A stretch of DNA of 64,000 nucleotides from Acarospora socialis (Eukaryota; Ascomycota; Lecanoromycetes; Acarosporales; Acarosporaceae): the NCBI GenBank assembly GCA_025617375.2, contig JAMYGW020000008.1, positions 1,860,001 to 1,924,000 of the forward strand. Direction: 5' to 3'. Of the stretch, positions 1-11,002 are shown one piece after another. Each line of letters begins with the position of its first letter. Positions within the stretch are counted from its first letter, which is position 1. A program made the translations under genes and the position numbers. The notes under the pieces were generated by a model, which searched no databases, had not been told where the DNA came from, and saw only the letters and a list, made by a program, of their open reading frames with translations.

Positions 1-1253
1 TCCTTTGTGGCCTGCCTCCTCGTCCCTGTCTCCCACCTCTTCCACCACCGCCTCTCATTTGCGCATACCTTTCACGGGCTTGATCAATCGACACCTCGGC
101 AGGATCGATACCAACGTAAAGGTCGACTGACTGAGGAGCTTGCTGCCATTTCATGAGATCACCCCCTTTACCGCAGCCGATGTCGAGCACCAAGATACCA
201 GGGTTTAGGCCACCATATCCATCCATACCATCAGCCCACCTGTTATTACCCGCCCCGCCAGGTGTGTGATTTTCGTTCGGAGAAAACTTCTGAATAACCG
301 TGCTCTTGATCCAGTTATTGAAGCTCCGTAACCCTTTGATCCTACTGTCAGTCTTTCGCCAGTCCCGGCCACGCTCTGGCACGGCATTATAGTGCTGCCG
401 CACAACATCGTGAACGCCTCTGGTCGCTGCCGCCTGCTTCACCCCCTCAAGCTGTTCTTGCTCTCTTTCATGTTGCCGCTGTCGTAGCGCTTCTTTCTCG
501 GCATTGCCGATCCGGGACGCACCGCCAGGTCGTTTTCTTTGCCGTGGAGGAGATTTGGGTGGCGGTGTCGGTGAACGTCGAGCTGGCTTCGGAGACTGTG
601 ATTTGCGAGAGAGTGGAGGTCGTGGTTCTCTCCTTCTTTGGTCTGAGGATCGTCTGTGAGGTGAGCGTGAACGTTGCCGGTCGGCGCCGTTCCTTGATGT
701 TTTCCTGATATGTTTGGAAGGCTTCAAAGTATCATCGTCGGCTTTCTTTCGAGAGAAGCGAGGCAGGTTGGAGGTAGTCATCGGGACGGGAGAGTCATAA
801 TCCCCGGCTTGTTTGCTGGGGGATGCTGAGTTGGGTAGACGGAAGTCCTTGTCTCCAACCGCTTGCTCCGGCGGAGTTGATAGCCTCCTCTTTTTGGTTG
901 AAGACCTGTTATTTCTGTTTTCGCTTGCTGAGTCGGCAACTCCATGGTCAACTTCGTCGAAAGCTCTTTTCGACCTGTTCCTAGCTTGAATGTCGCTACT
1001 ATATTGCATTGGAGTCTATAGACGATTAGCTGGTGTGTCAAGGTCGAATTGATTTCTCGCATACTCTCGGTTCCGAACTAGGTCTTCTTTCACCGTTTTC
1101 CCTCAAGTCCACTTCGGGTTTGGGCATGTTTTTGACAGATTCCCCGGGCTGAGGTCGTGCCTCGACACCGGTATTGCGCTCCGCAGGATCCTCGTCTTGG
1201 TCCACGGGTGCCTCTTCAGAAGAAGTAAATATGTCCCTGGCAGGGTCGTACAT
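1..1253 (-). CDS. ABD1: mRNA cap guanine-N7 methyltransferase (partial, runs off the left edge)
   Basis: This enzyme transfers a methyl group from S-adenosylmethionine to the N7 of the guanine cap of pre-mRNA in the nucleus. The conserved entry VRQHYNAVPERGRDWRK, then RIKGLRSFNNWIKS, and the SAM-binding motif LVLDIGCGKGGDLMKW are all readable on the minus strand, and the frame is still open at base 1. Exon 1 is 1065-1253 and starts with MYDPARD at an ATG with A at -3. A 49-nt phase-0 intron (1016-1064, GTATGC...CTAAT...TAG) joins it to exon 2 (1-1015). Residues about 60-220 form a low-complexity, Arg/Ser/Pro-rich tail, usual for fungal Abd1. The catalytic C-terminal half lies outside the window. 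The gene diverges from RPN7 across about 310 bp. The family call is secure; the intron is inferred from splice sites and frame. Confidence 0.93.
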
Positions 1254-1563
1254 ATTGGTCAGAGCTTGTTCACGAGCCTTTAGCCGTAACACACGTTACA
1301 GAGTATCCTAGTCTGGAGGCGCCTTTCTTTCCGTCTTTCGGTTTGCGTTGTACCCAATCAGACAAGGCTGCGGTCATACACCAAATGCTGCACCGTAGCG
1401 AAACCGAGCTAGCAGCGCGAGCTCTCCGGCCGATCACATAGCTGCAGATCAACAATTGCTTCTTACACACGACTATCCATAAGTGACTACAACGATTAGG
1501 CATTTCGGTTCTAGACCATATCTGCTTTAACCTCCTCTGTCTTTCTCTGTTCCGGCTTTGATT

Positions 1564-3149
1564 ATGGGCTCAGACCCGCAGTACACCAAATACCCCGACC
1601 TGTCCCTTGCCCAGGACATCTTTCTCTTGACAAACCCGTCATCCTCCAAAACCTCACGACAGACCTCTTTTCAAAAGCTCCAAGATGCCATCACAAAGTT
1701 CAAGATGGCGCCTCTATATAGACATCTCGCACATCCGGATGAAGGACTGCTAAATGCATCTGGTGAGGGTAGCGCTCAGAAACCAGCTCAAACTGGGGTC
1801 AAAAAGAGCAGCGATGCGGCAAACCTACTGGCTAGCAAAAAGTCGACATCACTTCTCGACTTTCCGTGGGATGAGAAGCTTTACGAGTCATTAGTCAAGG
1901 AAAACGAAAAGGAGTTGGAAGATATACAGAAGGAGGAGGACGAGGCGGCAGAAAAGGCTGGGGAGACCGAAGTGCAGGCGGCAAGGGGGAAGAGAGCCGA
2001 ATTTTGGGCGAGAGTAGGAGATAAGGTGCAGAGATCTACACCTGGTAGAGGGAACCTTTACTCACCCGGTTTATTACTAGGATAAAGCTATCTCGTCATA
2101 CGAAGCAGTGTTCGAGAAGACAGGTATTCTAGGCACCAAGATTGATCTTGTCCTTGCCATAATCCGGGTCGGGATCTTCTTCGGCGACAAGCCATTTGTG
2201 AAGAAGACTGTCGATCGCGCAAAAGCCTTGGTTGACAGTGGCGGTGACTGGGATCGCCGGAATCGGCTCAAAGCTTACCAAGGGCTTCACCTCCTAACTA
2301 TCCGCTCCTACAACCTCGCCGCTCCTCTTCTTCTTGACAGTCTTTCTACTTTCACAAGCTACGAGCTGTGTAGCTACTCTTCTCTGGTGGTCTACTCTGT
2401 TCTCGCTGGATCGGTCTCGCTCAAACGGGTCGATTTCAAAGCGAAAGTGGTTGACGCACCGGAGATCAAGGCTATACTGGGAAGTGGAGAGGAGAAGCTA
2501 TCGGCGCTCTCGGGTGCTGCATCCGCAGGGCCAGGAGCAGGGGACGAGGAGATGAAAGACGTTTCTTCCGCTACTCCTACGCCCGCACCGACAGCTGTGA
2601 ACCTGACCACCTTGGGATCTTCCAGCAACGCCCCAGCCGAACTCGAAACCCCGATAGACTTCTCACCTTTGGCCAATCTGGTCAGCAGCCTCTACGTCGG
2701 CGACTATCGGTCGTTCTTCCTCGCTCTAGCTGCTGTGGAGGATAACTTTCTGAGTCAAGATCGGTATCTATACGAGCACCGAGGATGGTTTGTTCGAGAG
2801 ATGCGATTACGAGGGTATCAGCAGCTGCTACAGAGTTATAGGATAGTGGGTCTAAGTAGTATGGCGAATGACTTTGGTGTTTCGGTCGACTTCCTCGATC
2901 GGTAAGTGAGCAACCGTTCTTGCGATATGCTTCATGCTTACTTTTTGACGTTACAGTGATCTTGCCAAGTTCATCGCCGCAGACAGGATTCCCTGTACCA
3001 TCGACCGCGTTAACGGTATCATCGAAACGAACCGACCGGACGACAAGAACAAGCAGTATACCGACGTAGTCAAGCAGGGCGATCAGTTGATCACGAAGCT
3101 CCAGAAATATGGGCAGGCGGTACGGTTACGAGGAAGTGAGAGAGGCTGA
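1564..3149 (+). CDS. RPN7: 26S proteasome regulatory subunit Rpn7 (PSMD6)
   Basis: Rpn7 is a PCI-domain scaffold subunit of the proteasome lid. Three exons are seen: 1564-2025, 2081-2901 and 2957-3149, with introns of 55 and 55 nt (phases 0 and 2); together they encode 491 residues. Family blocks are clear: YRHLAHPDEG near the N-terminus, WDEKLYESL, EKTGILGTKIDLVLAIIR, GGDWDRRNRLKAYQGLH and RSYNLAAPLLLDSLSTFTSY. The PCI region with YVGDYRSFFLALA follows, and the winged-helix end is DLAKFIAADRIPCTIDRVNG. The first Met (1564) gives the expected short N-terminus. An Ala/Pro/Thr-rich insert of about 50 residues precedes the PCI half, longer than in yeast but common in filamentous fungi. The 5' end faces ABD1. 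Confidence 0.97.
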
Positions 3150-3677
3150 TCGGAACTGTTTGATCCCCTTTAGCGGTGATATTGCAAGTTATACCGTACT
3201 GGTGGGCGAGCATTGTACTCGTAGGTATGAAATCTTAGATTTGTCGGGATGGAATGGGATTAAATAATAGAGGTCGACAACCCTACGCGTACTCTCCTGG
3301 GAGATATTTGTACCTACCTAAGATCAACTGCGATTGAGTGGAATCCATCTAGGTATTTCCTATTGTACGTCGGATTGGCTGGCTGCAATTGTGCGACGTG
3401 AGCGAGCTACAGCGAGGGCATGTCACTTCCATCCTTCGCCCCTCATCTCGTACCTACCCTTGTCAATCTTCATCGATCAGTCAATCAATCAACCCTGGTT
3501 GGTTGCCTATCGATAAGCAATCATCGTCATATCAGTTTCCATTGCTTCTTAAACGGGAATCATTCGCCCACGGAGATCGCTGGACCTCTTGACCGAGATT
3601 GAAGTGATTATGTAGAACAATGACTTTGAAGAATTCACCCATGGGGGCTAGTGGATGAAGGCCGCTTAACTATCGAC
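3150..3677. other. Intergenic region between RPN7 and the aminotransferase
   Basis: It holds the 3' untranslated end of RPN7 and the promoter of the aminotransferase. Three overlapping short open frames (about 3334-3602) have no codon bias or recognisable content. I see no other gene here. Confidence 0.5.
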
Positions 3678-5613
3678 ATGACTCCCCACTGTGCGCTACG
3701 GCGAGTCGGCCGACTTTCTCTTCCTTTACAACGAGTACATCCAGTGTTCACACGGCCTCAACTGAGTGCTGAAGGATATAGTATAGCTGGGGGTAATTGC
3801 TTTCCTGTCCGTTTCATTCCTCATTTGTGCCACAGTCTTCCCGATATCGGCCGAAGCGCAGATCTATGACTAGACCATTGCTCCTGTACTTTCCTTGCCC
3901 TCGTATACTCGAACATCCGTTCATACCATCGTTCCTCATAGAAGCCATTACTAACTGGTGTGGAGATACTCAGGTTTTGACACTCAGCTATTTCAATATC
4001 CCAGGCGCAAAATGTCCTCAACCGCACAGCTACGAAGTCTCAATATTGACAACATCAACCCCCACGTCAAGGAAGCCAAGTACGCCGTGCGCGGCGAGTT
4101 AGCTTCACGTGCCGAGAAATACCGTGTCAAACTTGCCAAGGGACAGCCTCCAACACCGCCAGATGAGGAGTCTTTACCGTTCGACAAAGTCATCTTTGCC
4201 AACATTGGCAACCCGCAACAGCTGGATCAGAAACCTATCACATTCTTTCGGCAGGTGCTCAGTCTACTAGAATATCCGCCACTGTTAGAGAATGAGAAGG
4301 TGCTCAAGCAGAGTCTTGGCTACAAGCAGGATGTCATAGATAGGGCAAGGTGGCTCCTCAGCGAGGTGCACAGCGTGGGCGCATATAGCCAGAGCCAAGG
4401 GGCACCAGGCATAAGATCTAGCGTCGCCAAATTCATCGAACGAAGAGATGGATACCCTGCAGACGTCGAGAATGTCTATCTCAGCGCTGGTGCGTCCTCA
4501 GGAGTCAACACGTTGCTGCACGTTATCTGCGCCAACGATAAGACTGGTGTTCTGGTGCCTATCCCGCAATACCCTCTCTACACCGCCACTCTTTCAGTCC
4601 TCAACGCGCGATGCGTCCCCTACTATCTCGACGAGAGCAAAGCATGGGGCACCGACCTAAGCGCCATTAGAGACGCCCTGAAGAAAGCCAAATCCGAAGG
4701 CACGGACGTGCGAGCCATCGTCGTCATCAACCCCGGCAACCCCACCGGCGCCAGTCTTTCCGCCGCCGACGTTAGATCCGTCCTCGAATTTGCTGCAGAA
4801 GAAAAACTCGTTGTCCTTGCCGACGAAGTCTATCAAACCAACGTCTTCCAAGGCAAATTCAATTCCTTCAAGAAAGCCCTGCGCGACCTGCAAAAGGAGC
4901 ACCCGGACGGCAAATACAACAACGTCGAGCTCGCCTCCCTGAACAGTATCTCTAAGGGCATGGTCGGTGAATGTGGCCACCGCGGAGGCTACTTCGAGTT
5001 CGTCGGCTTCGACCCGGAAGTCGCGGCGCAGATCTACAAGTTCGTCAGCATCAGTCTCTGCGCGCCGGTCATCGGCCAATGTCTCGTCGAGATGATGGTC
5101 AATCCGCCGCGGGAAGGAGACCCGAGCTACGAGCTGTACAGGAAGGAATATGACGGCATCTTCCAGGGATTGCAGAAGAGAGCCACGGCTCTATATGAGG
5201 CTTTCAAGCAGATGGAAGGCGTTGAATGCCAGGATCCTCAGGTATCTTTCCCCGACTCTCCCCCCGTCCGAAAACCATCCCTACCCATCCCATCAATCCC
5301 GTTGATCGACCTTCCCCCACAACCCACAGCCCACTTACTAATTTGCCTTGCAAAGGGATCAATGTACCTCTTCCCCACCATCACCCTCCCCCAACGCGCC
5401 ATCCAGCAAGCCAAGGCCGAAAACCGCTCCCCCGACGAATTCTACGCCTCCCGCCTCCTCGACGCCACGGGCGTCTGCGTCGTGCCGGGCTCCGGCTTCG
5501 GCCAGAAGGAGGGCACGCTGCATTTCCGGACGACGTTCTTGGCGCCGGGAACGGAGTGGGTGGGGAAGATTGCGAGGTTTCATGAGGAGTTGATGAAGGA
5601 ATTTAGGGATTAG
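3678..5613 (+). CDS. Alanine aminotransferase (alanine:2-oxoglutarate), probably mitochondrial form
   Basis: This is a PLP enzyme that interconverts alanine plus 2-oxoglutarate with pyruvate plus glutamate. Family blocks include NIGNPQQLDQKPITFFRQVL, YSQSQGAPGIR, VLVPIPQYPLYTA, VVINPGNPTGASLS and SLNSISKGMVGECGHRGGYF; the Lys in SISKG is the PLP lysine. The main body runs from a Met at 4012. Upstream, 3678-3792 can be spliced in frame through a 181-nt intron (3793-3973) that carries a perfect TACTAAC branch site 18 nt before CAG. This adds 56 residues rich in Arg, Leu, Ser and Pro with few acids, beginning MTPHCALRRVGRL, typical of a mitochondrial presequence. A second intron, 5242-5355 (114 nt, free of stops), separates ECQDPQ from GSMYLFP. 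The spliced length is 546 residues. The enzyme call is secure and the upstream exon likely; initiation at 4012 would give a cytosolic form. Confidence 0.93.
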
Positions 5614-6099
5614 GGTGGAGTAGGGTGAGAAAAGGGCCATGGTGGGGGACGGGGGATTAGCCGGTGGGGCTGGAGAAGAGGAGAAGGGATGTGATGGTGC
5701 TGTATATGGTTTGGGTGGGAGAGCAGAGCTTTTTGGGGGAGGATCTACGCTACTCGTTCTTAATTGTTTCACGTAGAGTATAAATTATAAGGTAGAAGAC
5801 TCCAGTGAGATCTGATGGCATTCTGGCATACGAACGGCTCAGATCTAGTAGTAGGCTAAGCATGTATCTTAATATATGTACAAAGGTCTATTGCTCCCAG
5901 TCTGTAATACATTGGCCTCCGTCCTTCTTCAAGCTGCGATCTACACCATCACTAGCTCTATGCCTATCTAAAAGTCCCCGCCACCATAGAATCGAACATT
6001 TAACAGATCTGAAAGAGTGCTACAACAGAATGTTACGACCTTCACTGTATGGTGTTTAGGAGAGTTTCTATATACCTGATGCCTCCACCATACACAGAG
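5614..6099. other. Convergent intergenic region
   Basis: This lies between two converging 3' ends. No gene was recognised. A GTTCGATTC-like string on the minus strand near 5970-6000 recalls a tRNA T-arm, but the paired acceptor and anticodon arms are missing. Confidence 0.4.
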
Positions 6100-7186
6100 C
6101 TAAGTGCCGCGAGGTTTGCGGGAGCCAATCCCCGGGGACTTCTTGGTAGCTATAGGCTTAGGACGAAGTGCGAGCGTGAAGGTTGGAACGTGTTGCGGTC
6201 TCCTAGTACGTGGTGTCGCCATTGTCCTCGTCTCGCTCTCAACGGCGGGGGCGTTGGCAGCAGGAGCCTTCGGGGGTGCGCCTTCCCGATAGCGCTTCAC
6301 ATCACGGCCGAGCTGCCGAGACGCGCTCCGTTTCTTCGACGTGCAGGCCGACGCGGAGGGCCTCTTGAAGTGGGACTCCTGAACGGGCGGCTGCCTCGCC
6401 GCCTGTACGGTTTCGTAGTCCCAATCCTCCATCATGGCTTTCTCAAGCTCTTCCGCAAGCTCCTGGTCAGATTGCTCGAGGCCCATTGCGTCCAGGTCCT
6501 CGATTGCGTTGAGTAGTACGTCGTTGCTCCTTTCAGCGTCAGTCTTTGCAAGCTCCGCGGCCTCGTCCATTCGGGCTTCGGTTTCAGCGGCTAACTTCGC
6601 TACCTCATCTTTGGCCGCGAGGGAGAGGTACGCCTCGCGAGTAGTAAAGTTGAGCGGGCGGTAGTGTCGTTCGTAACACCCGTCCCAAAACGCTTCGTCT
6701 GTCTCGCTGAGTTGAGCACCTGCCACCCAGAGCCTTTCTAAGGTTCTCAGGCGCTGAAGAACGCTGGGGGGGGGGGGGGGGGGGGGGGGGAGAGGCTGAA
6801 GCCATGAGGTGGAATGTCGTTGTAGGCCAGTAGGCGAGACTCCTCAAGGATACCGGCGAGGGTGTTGCTAGCGGATGTCTTCACTCTGCTGAGCATATCC
6901 GCCATGCCGTAACCATCTGGGATGTTTCTGATATGGGAGGTTAGCTGCCATGACCTACATACCTAAAGCAGAGGCCCGATTGCTCTTGCTGGAACGAGAG
7001 ACTTGATCGACACAGGGGACGTCTGCTGTGAACACAGAGAGTATACTTACAGAGGCGGTTCCCAGGCATTCCTATTACACAGGTTAGCACTTCGAGATGG
7101 CCAGTGAGAACAGATCGTTGTGCTGACTCCACGAGAGGTAGGCCGTTGTGGCCTACGGCGTTGATGCCACCGTGACACGGTGCCAT
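6100..7186 (-). CDS. Hypothetical protein with charged helical middle and basic tail; frame crosses a 25-base homopolymer
   Basis: I do not recognise the family. The well-supported part is 6100-6765. It has an acidic, Ala/Glu-rich predicted helical stretch (AKLAAETEARMDEAAELAK, then EDLDAMGLEQSDQELAEELE) and a basic tail with KRPSASACTSKKRSASR that could be a nuclear localisation signal. Upstream, minus-strand codons from 6791 to about 6927 read MADMLSRVKTSASNTLAG and onward. They lead to a proline run encoded by 25 C on the coding strand (6766-6790). With 25 bases the two halves are out of frame, so either the run length is wrong in the assembly or the gene is broken. A 35-nt intron (6928-6962) could join a further open stretch that starts with an ATG at 7186. 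The 5' structure is uncertain. Confidence 0.5.
6766..6790. repeat. Poly-G tract, 25 bases
   Basis: An uninterrupted run of 25 G on the plus strand (C on the coding strand of the hypothetical gene) encodes a proline run. It is the longest mononucleotide run I noticed in the window. It is prone to slippage in the cell and to miscounting during sequencing. Confidence 0.97.
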
Positions 7187-8597
7187 CGTGTTGAGTGTTT
7201 TGGAGTTGCTTGAGGTCTGACGTAGGAGTCGGCGCTGCTTCAGGTAGGTAGTGATGGATGCCAGGAATCGAGAATGATGAGACAGCTCTCTTGACTGGAT
7301 GTTGGCGTTGGAGTTGGAAGACGAAGGGGCGTCGCAAAAAGGATGGAGAAGGTAACCCAGGTAGAAGGGTATTAATACTGCGGTAAAAGGAGTAACGATG
7401 CCAAGACATGTCGGGAAACAAAGTCATTGTATCGGGACAGGAGAGCGAGCAACGAATGGTAGAAATTATACGGGCAGAACTCGTGAAGCCTAACACTTCA
7501 TGCAGAATGGTAAATCGACTCGCAGAGAAAAGAGTACTCGGCACGTTGTGAATGGCGATGCCATGGTATTCACAACCGCACGTCTGCCCCGGACTCTGAA
7601 GGTGTCCAAAGTAACCGGAAGACTTGCGTAATAGAAACGTCATAACACAGGAGATCAATATCAAAGTCATGAGTGGGGAGGACGGCACGATGAGTCTAGA
7701 GCAGGGCTTGATGGGGAGCCAGCTTATGAGAGCTAAGTTGCATTTCTTCTGCTCTCAATAGGAGGTAGAGGCAAGCTCCATCTCGCGGGAGAGAACTTTG
7801 ATGTGGACTGGCATAAAGGGTTTGGCTTAGCAGCTCTTGCTTCGTTCTCGTGGAGCTTTCCTATCGACCAGCGGTAGGACTTGGAGTAGGCTGCTGCTAC
7901 TGCTGTCATCGCATCCTTGAAAGCAGCCTTGAAGAAGATCTGAGCAACGAAGAAGCTCATATGTTCGATATATATACCATTACGGGCCACTCTCAAAATT
8001 GGGCGTGGTTCCAGGTAGTCGGTATTTAACCCGTGATGTTTGTGGTAACCTAAGGTTTCCGCGATGTTGTAGCTTGGCGTCAATTCAAGACGGGGAAACC
8101 CGCAGTAACGCTATCAAACAAAAAGCGCATCCTCGACTCTAAGGTATATAAACAATCATTTGCGTATCATCTACTTGAGTAGATATGTGATATAGTTGAT
8201 CACGTTCTTCGCGGGAATCACTGATGGATCGATCACGTTTGTTTCCTCGAAACACGTTTGTGCGGTCACTCGCATAAAGGTAGAGGCTTCAAATAGATTA
8301 TGTCTTGGATCTGAATCAGAAGACCCGCTACTAAGTGAATCTTGAGAGCATTCTTTTTGTAGTTTAGAGCTAAGGGTTGGTGTAGAGCAAACAATATCAT
8401 CTTCAGAAGATGGACGACGAAGTGACCTACAAGGGGACTGTATATCCCATGCTGACAATGCTGACTATCAAGTACTCTACAACGCCTTAAACTCAACGCC
8501 TAGCACCAACATCATCTATCGGTCCCGTATCTGCGCCAACCCTATGTACATATGACTGCTAAGCCAGCTTGTACAGCCCACATCCAACGTCCGCTCG
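7187..8597. other. Region without a convincing gene
   Basis: A 213-codon minus-strand frame (7047-7688), with a hydrophobic start and otherwise unremarkable composition, overlaps the 5' part of the hypothetical gene. Smaller frames lie at 7733-8083 and 8171-8496. None shows a known motif, convincing codon bias or a partner exon. The sequence is probably promoter and spacer. Confidence 0.4.
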
Positions 8598-9171
8598 TCA
8601 TCGACCTGTCCTCTTCCCGAAAGACAACGCCTGCCGCCACGATTTCGGTGTCGGCGACTCAACCTCAAATGTGCTCGTAATAGTAGTCGTATTCCCTTTC
8701 TCGACGTCCTGCCTCCGCGAAACCGGCGGCGGCGGCGACTCCGTAATCCTACTCAGACCCCGCTGCTTCCGGGACGCAGTCTGCCCGGACGTTTTGAAGC
8801 TTCCCGTCAATCTTCTCGCGGACCGACGGAGGCTCTTTCGGACCTCCCACTGGCGCTTCTTGGCAAGGTAAAAGAGTAACGCAGAACCAACTGCGATTTC
8901 GTCAGATGCAGTCCGGAATGATTTCGGACAGAAGCTTACGGCCAAACACAGCCACGACGACGACAACGACGATTATGGCCGCTTGGGCGCCTTTGGACAC
9001 GCGGATGAAGCCCGTGTCTGTCCCAGACGCACCCTCACTACTGCCTGAACTCGCGTTCAATGGCGCCGCCCCATCTGCGCCTGCTGTAGCCACGGCGCTA
9101 GCGCTTAAGAGAGAAACCGAAGGTGATGCAGATGGATTCGAAGTTGGCGACGGCATAGTAAGAGTAGACAT
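8598..9171 (-). CDS. Small single-span membrane protein with Ser/Thr/Ala-rich ectodomain
   Basis: Two exons, 8940-9171 and 8598-8890, are joined by a 49-nt phase-1 intron (GTAAGC...CAG) and encode 174 residues. Residues 1-60 are rich in Ser, Thr, Ala and Pro and begin MSTLTMPSPTSNPS. One transmembrane helix follows (GAQAAIIVVVVVVAVFG, completed after the splice by LGSALLFYLA). A basic cytosolic start comes next (KKRQWEVRKSLRRSARR), then a polar tail. The intron falls inside the transmembrane helix, which argues that the splice is real because the joined sequence makes a proper helix and stop-transfer. This is the layout of many fungal cell-surface sensor-like or mucin-like proteins. No family was recognised, and the start at 9171 is the first in-frame ATG. 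Confidence 0.65.
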
Positions 9172-11002
9172 TGCAGCAGTAGCACTAAACGGCAGCAAAT
9201 TCCCAAGCTTGCGATATGAGCAATAGCCAACACTGTATTAGGAGAGGATGAACATCAAGTCCAGAAGAGACTCCGAAGAGAGGCTTGGAAGTGGGCATAG
9301 CTATATATTACTCGGAAGTGGCAGCCCAAGCAAGGGAAGCCTAGGGCAGCGGCTTGAAGAACCTTACTGCGACCAGGAGACTGCATTGATACCATATTAA
9401 GACCCGGCGCGACTGGTCGGTCCCATGCATGACTTGCATTCTTCAGTTTGAGAATGGAGTGTACAAGGCTGATTGGCGTTGAAGAACTGCGTTGGCGCCC
9501 GTGTGATGAGATGGTTGTTGTCAGTGTCCAATCAGGAAGAAGTGTTCCTGGTTCGGGCGTTAGCGAGCGGATGCTGCAACCCCAATCACACACGATAAGG
9601 GGTTTAATAGCGATGTCCACATATTGATTCTCTCGTTCTAGGTGTTAGGAAAGATCCTAGGGATGAAGCCAGTGATCTCGAGACTGGCTACATTGCTTCC
9701 TCTATAGCCGGGCAGCCGCGTAGGCCGGCGCACTCTACGGAGTACGGCATACAATTCTAGCAGTCCAAGGCATACGACAAGCATGATCCTAATGGTCCAC
9801 AACAGATCCCGAATTGGGTGGCACTGAGCAGACGAGATCCGTACAACTCATCTCGAGCTCACCAGAATAGCGCACCGTTCCATGAACCTGATGCCCAAGG
9901 ATACAGAGACTCCGTTGCCTGTGGCCTTTTATATCCCCGCCATGATGACCCTCAGAGCCACGACAACCAACTTGCTCACTTGAACAGTTGCTCCTCACCA
10001 TCCAGCAGGAGGAACATACGCAAAGCAGCGGTCTCACCTCGCGCTGACTGCGGACCTCGAGTGACTTACAAACCCTACGCTGCTAAAGAACATAAATGAA
10101 CAGGTAGCATAGTGTGGAAATCGGATATAATAGGACGCCTATCGCTAATCTGATGGCGTTATCCTCGAACAAGGCGACAAACGGGAATTATATGTAATTC
10201 TCTTGACCCCTGGTCGAAGGGAAAGCGCACAGACGGCATCAAAAGCCGTAAGCTGTTGCTTCTCTCGTTCCCTTGCTCGTTCCCTTGGACCACGCGATAC
10301 CACCACCCATTGCTACTTCCGGTAATGTCTTTAAGGTGCCAACGGTCTAATGGCAGATTCAAGGTGGAGACAGCGACAACTAGAACATACCCAGGTCTAT
10401 AGAGTGTCATCTGCATTCATACCATCTTCATCTCGACAAGATCCATTACCCGGACAGCTGAGCCACCCAGATACAGACTAACCCTAATGGTATGGTAAGC
10501 GGGATGCTGTGGGTTCTACCAAACTGTTTCTGCGTGTGGGCCCTGCTGTTGAACTTGGATGCAGTAATAAAGCAACGAAAGTCACCGTATCTGCGCTCTA
10601 TATACTCATTGACAGTTTGATCGGACTCTCTACCAGCTCGTGTACATCAATTGACTCCCGCCTCACTGTCGAAGCCAATATCATGGACTGTCTCTTGAAA
10701 CTTATATTGCTTGCTCGTACAGCTGACTACCTTATGATATGGAATTAACTGTAAGACAAACCTTACGGAGTAACCTTCTTTCCTTTATGATGTCACGCAA
10801 CAGAATATGTTACCGAGCCCTAAGTCACACCGCCAAGACCTTACGTCATCGCAATCTCTTCTCTCTCTATCGGAAGCCTTTGCCTTTCGGAACCCAATCT
10901 GACCTTCTCTGTGCTTGAAGTCCTTGTGAGAGATGTTGTACCGGAGCTACATATCCATCTCGTACAAGGGAGCTTCTGATATAATCTTGAGCACATCACA
11001 GC
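9172..11002. other. 1.8-kb region without a recognised gene
   Basis: Only short overlapping frames on both strands are present (for example 9255-9620 minus, 9818-10099 plus, 10159-10416 minus). They lack coherent exons or motifs. The right end is the promoter of the coiled-coil gene. No tRNA or clear repeat was seen. Confidence 0.4.

Noticed and set aside
5965-6035. tRNA-like string on the minus strand (GTTCGATTC followed by a G-rich stretch)
   Set aside because: The acceptor stem partner and a foldable anticodon arm are absent, so it does not make a cloverleaf.
7047-7688. 213-codon open frame on the minus strand
   Set aside because: No domain or good codon bias, and it overlaps the 5' part of another weak model. 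Kept only as a note.
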